A stretch of DNA of 9,969 nucleotides from Dehalococcoidia bacterium (GTDB lineage Bacteria > Chloroflexota > Dehalococcoidia > UBA2247). Position numbers and translations under genes: made by a program. The stretch is from NCBI GenBank assembly GCA_021159955.1, contig JAGHDJ010000093.1, forward strand, positions 1 to 9,969, written 5' to 3'. Within the stretch, counting starts at the first letter, position 1; the number at the start of each line of letters is the position of its first letter. The notes under the pieces were generated by a model, which was not told the DNA's origin, ran no database searches, and saw nothing but the letters and a program-made list of their open reading frames with translations. Shown one piece after another: positions 7,132-9,969 of the stretch.

Positions 7132-7666
7132 CGTTTATAACCTCCCCCTCTGCCACGGGGAATGCCATCCTCTGTGCCACCACTTCCTTCGGATTTCTCA
7201 AATTTTCGAGGGCAAGCATCGTTGCTTTCACCACATTCATGGGATTATTGCTACCCATAGATTTAGAGAGTATGTCCTTTATCCCACTAACCTCAACTAC
7301 AGATCGCACACTGCCACCCGCGATAACTCCGGTTCCAGGAGCAGCCGGTTTAAGCAGAACCTTAGCCGCACCAAACTTAGCCAGCGACTCATGCGGAATG
7401 GTAGCACCATCCAGAACTATATTAACCATATTTTTTCTGGCCACAACACCACCCTTACGAATGGCTTCCGAGACTTCCTTAGCTTTACCAACGCCCATGC
7501 CAACCTGTCCTTTGCCATCACCTACAACCACAACCGCACCGAAACTGAAATGGCGTCCACCTTTTACCACCTTAGACACGCGGTTTATATAAACCAGCTT
7601 TTCCTCTAATTCAGGTCCCTCGGACGATTTATCTCGTTCTCGTTTCATCCCACCGCCAAACTTCAA
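7124..7666 (-). CDS. rpsE: 30S ribosomal protein S5
   Basis: S5 lies at the mRNA entry side of the small subunit and affects decoding accuracy and helicase activity. The 180-residue product has the double-stranded-RNA-binding-like domain (about 22-85) with [22 protein letters not shown] and the C-terminal domain including [17 protein letters not shown] and [15 protein letters not shown] chose TTG 7666: it overlaps the rplR stop as TTGA, and GGAGG lies 9 bases upstream. ATG 7648 (six codons later) would be too far from that site, although a weak GGCGGTGGG is next to it. The N-terminal extension before [11 protein letters not shown] is short and charged. Confidence 0.96.
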   Translation of the reverse strand: MKFGGGMKRERDKSSEGPELEEKLVYINRVSKVVKGGRHFSFGAVVVVGDGKGQVGMGVGKAKEVSEAIRKGGVVARKNMVNIVLDGATIPHESLAKFGAAKVLLKPAAPGTGVIAGGSVRSVVEVSGIKDILSKSMGSNNPMNVVKATMLALENLRNPKEVVAQRMAFPVAEGEVINDV

Positions 7667-8025
7667 AACTTAAGTCCTCCTTCCCTGGCTGCCTGCGCCA
7701 ATGCCTTCACCCTACCATGGTATTTATAACCGCCACAATCGAAAACGACCTGATCCATACCAGAGTCCAGTGCGCGTTTGGCAATCGACTGCCCAACCAA
7801 CACCGCAACCTCGACCTTGGTTTTACCTGCAAGCTCAGGTCGAATATCGGGATCAAGAGTGGAGGCAGCAGCGAGGGTGCATCCCTCTACATCATTTATC
7901 AACTGAGCATAGACATGATTGGTGCTGCGAAAAACACTCAAACGTGGCCTCAAAGCCGTTCCTGAAACCTTCTGCCTTACACGGGAATGCCGCCTTTGAC
8001 GTAACTCCCTCCGTTTATCTTTCAT
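7663..8025 (-). CDS. rplR: 50S ribosomal protein L18
   Basis: L18 binds 5S rRNA and attaches it to the large subunit together with L5 and L25-type proteins. The 120-residue protein has the basic N-terminal tail [22 protein letters not shown], then [21 protein letters not shown]. The C-terminal fold includes [44 protein letters not shown], which closely matches the family end. The ATG at 8025 follows the rplF stop by 12 bases, and AGGGGAT is the binding site. Its stop overlaps the rpsE start. Confidence 0.97.
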   Translation of the reverse strand: MKDKRRELRQRRHSRVRQKVSGTALRPRLSVFRSTNHVYAQLINDVEGCTLAAASTLDPDIRPELAGKTKVEVAVLVGQSIAKRALDSGMDQVVFDCGGYKYHGRVKALAQAAREGGLKF

Positions 8026-8037
8026 AGTTATAATCCC

Positions 8038-8583
8038 CTACTGAGCCGTCCTGCCGGCCTTACCGGCTTTACGGCGGACAACCTCGCCAACATATCTTAT
8101 TCCTTTGCCCTTATACGGTTCCGGAGGGCGAACGGCACGTATTTTAGCAGCTACCTCTCCCACCAGTTCTTTATCAACCCCCAGAACCTTAATGCGAGTA
8201 TTACCTTCTAATTCCCAGGAGATGCAGGGGATTGGAGCAAATTCCACAGGATGCGAATATCCCATTTGAAGTACCAGGGTATCTCCTTCCTTCTGAGCAC
8301 GATATCCAACACCCCTTATCTCCAATTCCTTTTCAAATCCCTCGCTCACCCCTTTAACCATGTTATATAAAAGGGCACGAGTCAACCCATGTAAGGAACG
8401 AGATGTTCTACTATCATCAGGACGAGATACAGTTATAGATTTTTCCTCTAACTCAACAACCATACTCTCAGGCAACATGCGCGAAAGTTCCCCCTTAGGA
8501 CCCTTCACTACCACCATATCGCCATCAATATCTACTTTAACTCCCTCAGCCAATGCTATGGGAAGTTTACCTACTCTTGACAT
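8038..8583 (-). CDS. rplF: 50S ribosomal protein L6
   Basis: L6 sits near the sarcin-ricin loop and the factor-binding site of the large subunit. The 181 residues form two related domains. The first starts [35 protein letters not shown]. The second contains the family signature [11 protein letters not shown] at 154-164, followed by a basic tail [14 protein letters not shown]. The length is standard. The ATG at 8583 is preceded by GGGAGG five bases upstream, and 22 bases separate it from the rpsH stop. Confidence 0.98.
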   Translation of the reverse strand: MSRVGKLPIALAEGVKVDIDGDMVVVKGPKGELSRMLPESMVVELEEKSITVSRPDDSRTSRSLHGLTRALLYNMVKGVSEGFEKELEIRGVGYRAQKEGDTLVLQMGYSHPVEFAPIPCISWELEGNTRIKVLGVDKELVGEVAAKIRAVRPPEPYKGKGIRYVGEVVRRKAGKAGRTAQ

Positions 8584-8605
8584 CGCAGCCTCCCTGTTTC
8601 ATCCG

Positions 8606-9001
8606 CTACCATATATAACACAGGACCTCCCCACCTATCCTGTCACGTCGTGCCCGTTCCCCTGTCATAACCCCCTTAGAGGTGGAAAGGATGGCGATGC
8701 CCAAACCTCTATAGACACTGGAAACCCTATTGTGTGCAGAATAGAACCTTGAGCTGGGCTTGCTCACCCGCTTTAATCCAGATATCGTCGATTTACTACC
8801 AGCATTATACTTCAAATTGATTCTAATTTTCTGATGTTCACCCTTCGTAATCTGCCAACCAAGAATATAACCCTCGTCCTTAAGTATCTTGACGATAGAG
8901 AGTTTCATTTTTGAAAGAGGAACATCTACAGATTTATGCTTCACCATCAATCCATTTCTTATTATGGTCAGCATATCTGCTATTGGATCACTACAACTCA
9001 T
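8606..9001 (-). CDS. rpsH: 30S ribosomal protein S8
   Basis: S8 is a primary 16S rRNA binder in the central domain; in E. coli it also represses the spc operon. The 131-residue product starts [14 protein letters not shown], has the [13 protein letters not shown] region, and ends with the diagnostic [26 protein letters not shown]. The loop STSKG is at 106-110. The ATG at 9001 has AAGGAT about 8 bases upstream. It lies between rpsZ and rplF with short gaps, as in most bacteria. Confidence 0.98.
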   Translation of the reverse strand: MSCSDPIADMLTIIRNGLMVKHKSVDVPLSKMKLSIVKILKDEGYILGWQITKGEHQKIRINLKYNAGSKSTISGLKRVSKPSSRFYSAHNRVSSVYRGLGIAILSTSKGVMTGERARRDRIGGEVLCYIW

Positions 9002-9035
9002 ACATCTATCCTTGTCACTTCTTTAATACCCACCT

Positions 9036-9221
9036 TCACCAGCTGGATTTTCTCACCCCTGGGATTTTGCCTTCCAGAGCCAATTCACGGAAACAGATGC
9101 GACACATCCCGAATTTGCGCATATATCCTCGCGGTCTGCCACACAATTTACAACGGCTGTGCTGCTGAACCTTATATTTAGGCTCTCTCTGTGATTTAAT
9201 AACTTTTGATAATTTAGCCAA
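9036..9221 (-). CDS. rpsZ: 30S ribosomal protein S14, zinc type (type Z)
   Basis: S14 belongs to the head of the small subunit. This is the short zinc-binding form of 61 residues, in contrast to the roughly 100-residue zinc-free form. Cys24, Cys27, Cys40 and Cys43 (CX2C-X12-CX2C) are in place, followed by [17 protein letters not shown], the usual C terminus. The start is TTG 9221, which gives [24 protein letters not shown] lies just upstream with good spacing. The gene is also called rpsN in many genomes. Confidence 0.96.
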   Translation of the reverse strand: MAKLSKVIKSQREPKYKVQQHSRCKLCGRPRGYMRKFGMCRICFRELALEGKIPGVRKSSW

Positions 9222-9259
9222 CGTTCCCCTCCCCTGAGAGTGTTTATCCTATCCCTTAC

Positions 9260-9814
9260 TTAAATGGCAAACGGCATACCCTGCAACCTAAGCAGGCTTT
9301 TTCCTTCTTCGTCGCTATTAGCAGTGGTAACAATACAAATTTCCAAACCACGAACCTTATCTATTTTACTATAGTCTATCTCGGGAAAAATTATCTGCTC
9401 TTTAATTCCCAGAGTATAATTACCTCGCCCATCAAAAGCTCGCGGAGATACTCCCTGAAAATCCCGAGCCCTCGGTAGGGCAACATTAACCAGCCTATCA
9501 AAAAAATCATACATCCGCCTGCCACGCAGTGTCACCATCACGCCAATGGGCATCCCTTTTCTCAGCTTGAAAGCCGCAATAGATCTTCTTGCTTTCGTGA
9601 TGACAGGATGCTGTCCTGTTATTGCTTCCAGGTCCTTTTGTGCCTTATCAAGTACTTGAGAATTATCTGTGGCTTCTCCCAACCCGATATTAACAACTAT
9701 TTTTTCCATACGAGGTGCCTGCATAACATTTTTATAGCCAAGCTCCTTCATCAATGCCGCTACTACTTCTTTATCATATATCTCTTTTAATCTCGCCTTA
9801 GCTCCACCTGCCAT
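9260..9814 (-). CDS. rplE: 50S ribosomal protein L5
   Basis: L5 binds 5S rRNA and forms part of the central protuberance, contacting the P-site tRNA. The 184-residue product contains [50 protein letters not shown] (about 66-98) and [29 protein letters not shown], all close to the family consensus. I chose ATG 9814, which follows the rplX stop as TAA-T-ATG with AGAGGTGAT 8 bases upstream. An in-frame TTG at 9823 would add three residues but lies almost on top of the binding site. The same one-base junction is seen at rpoA-rplQ and truA-rplM. Confidence 0.97.
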   Translation of the reverse strand: MAGGAKARLKEIYDKEVVAALMKELGYKNVMQAPRMEKIVVNIGLGEATDNSQVLDKAQKDLEAITGQHPVITKARRSIAAFKLRKGMPIGVMVTLRGRRMYDFFDRLVNVALPRARDFQGVSPRAFDGRGNYTLGIKEQIIFPEIDYSKIDKVRGLEICIVTTANSDEEGKSLLRLQGMPFAI

Positions 9815-9815
9815 A

Positions 9816-9969
9816 TTATTCAATCACCTCTTGACAAGAACGGCAGATGCGAACTTTTTTGCCATCCCCTAGAATACGGTATCCTACTCTGGTCGGCTTA
9901 TCACATTTATTGCAAATCAGCATAACATTGGATAGCCTGATCGGCGCCTCTTTTTCTACAATACCAGAC
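9816..9969 (-). CDS. rplX: 50S ribosomal protein L24, C-terminal part (cut by window edge)
   Basis: Only the last 50 codons are in the window; the gene continues beyond the right edge, so the start is not visible. L24 is an assembly-initiating large-subunit protein near the exit tunnel. The visible sequence runs [19 protein letters not shown], then [31 protein letters not shown]. Two CX2C pairs (about residues 19/22 and 42/45 of the visible part) form the zinc-ribbon-like tail found in many bacterial L24 proteins but not in E. coli. The TAA stop at 9818-9816 is followed after one base by the rplE start. Confidence 0.94.
   Translation of the reverse strand, partial: SGIVEKEAPIRLSNVMLICNKCDKPTRVGYRILGDGKKVRICRSCQEVIE

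Overview
The window is one uninterrupted, entirely minus-strand stretch of the bacterial spc/alpha ribosomal-protein cluster with its usual downstream extension. In transcription order (right to left) it reads rplX (3' part only), rplE, rpsZ/rpsN, rpsH, rplF, rplR, rpsE, rpmD, rplO, secY, adk, infA, rpmJ, rpsM, rpsK, rpsD, rpoA, rplQ, truA and rplM (broken at the left edge). Coding density is very high. The longest gap is 87 bases (between rpsD and rpoA), and no tRNA, rRNA, CRISPR, mobile element or convincing terminator is visible. Everything looks like a single transcription unit that enters from the right and would leave on the left, where rplM is normally followed by rpsI.

The organism is a bacterium with moderate GC and a mix of ATG, GTG and TTG starts, mostly with strong GGAGG-type ribosome binding sites. 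The order rpsM-rpsK-rpsD-rpoA-rplQ-truA-rplM, a short zinc-type S14, a four-cysteine S4, a four-cysteine L24 tail, a zinc-LID adenylate kinase and the general protein sequence are reminiscent of Chloroflexota, particularly Dehalococcoidia. This is inference from remembered family resemblance, not a database match. The gene map (methionine aminopeptidase), often found between adk and infA, is absent.

Region by region: 9969-6465 carries the spc-type ribosomal proteins (L24, L5, S14, S8, L6, L18, S5, L30, L15). Next come the membrane translocon subunit SecY, adenylate kinase and initiation factor IF-1 (6487-4216), then L36, S13, S11, S4, RNA polymerase alpha and L17 (4170-1148), then the tRNA pseudouridine synthase TruA and L13 (1115-1). 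From rplR to adk five successive gene junctions overlap (4, 8, 14, 23 and 4 bases), which suggests translational coupling. The genes jointly supply ribosome assembly, translation initiation, transcription, protein export and nucleotide balance.

No new biological system is apparent. Two things stand out. First, the left edge is a perfect 54-bp inverted repeat with a 7-base loop that folds rplM coding sequence back on itself; it is most likely an amplification or assembly chimera at a contig end. Second, the C-terminal domain of RNA polymerase alpha lacks several normally conserved UP-element DNA-contact residues (Arg265, Asn268 and Cys269 of E. coli) while keeping Gly296, Lys298 and Ser299.
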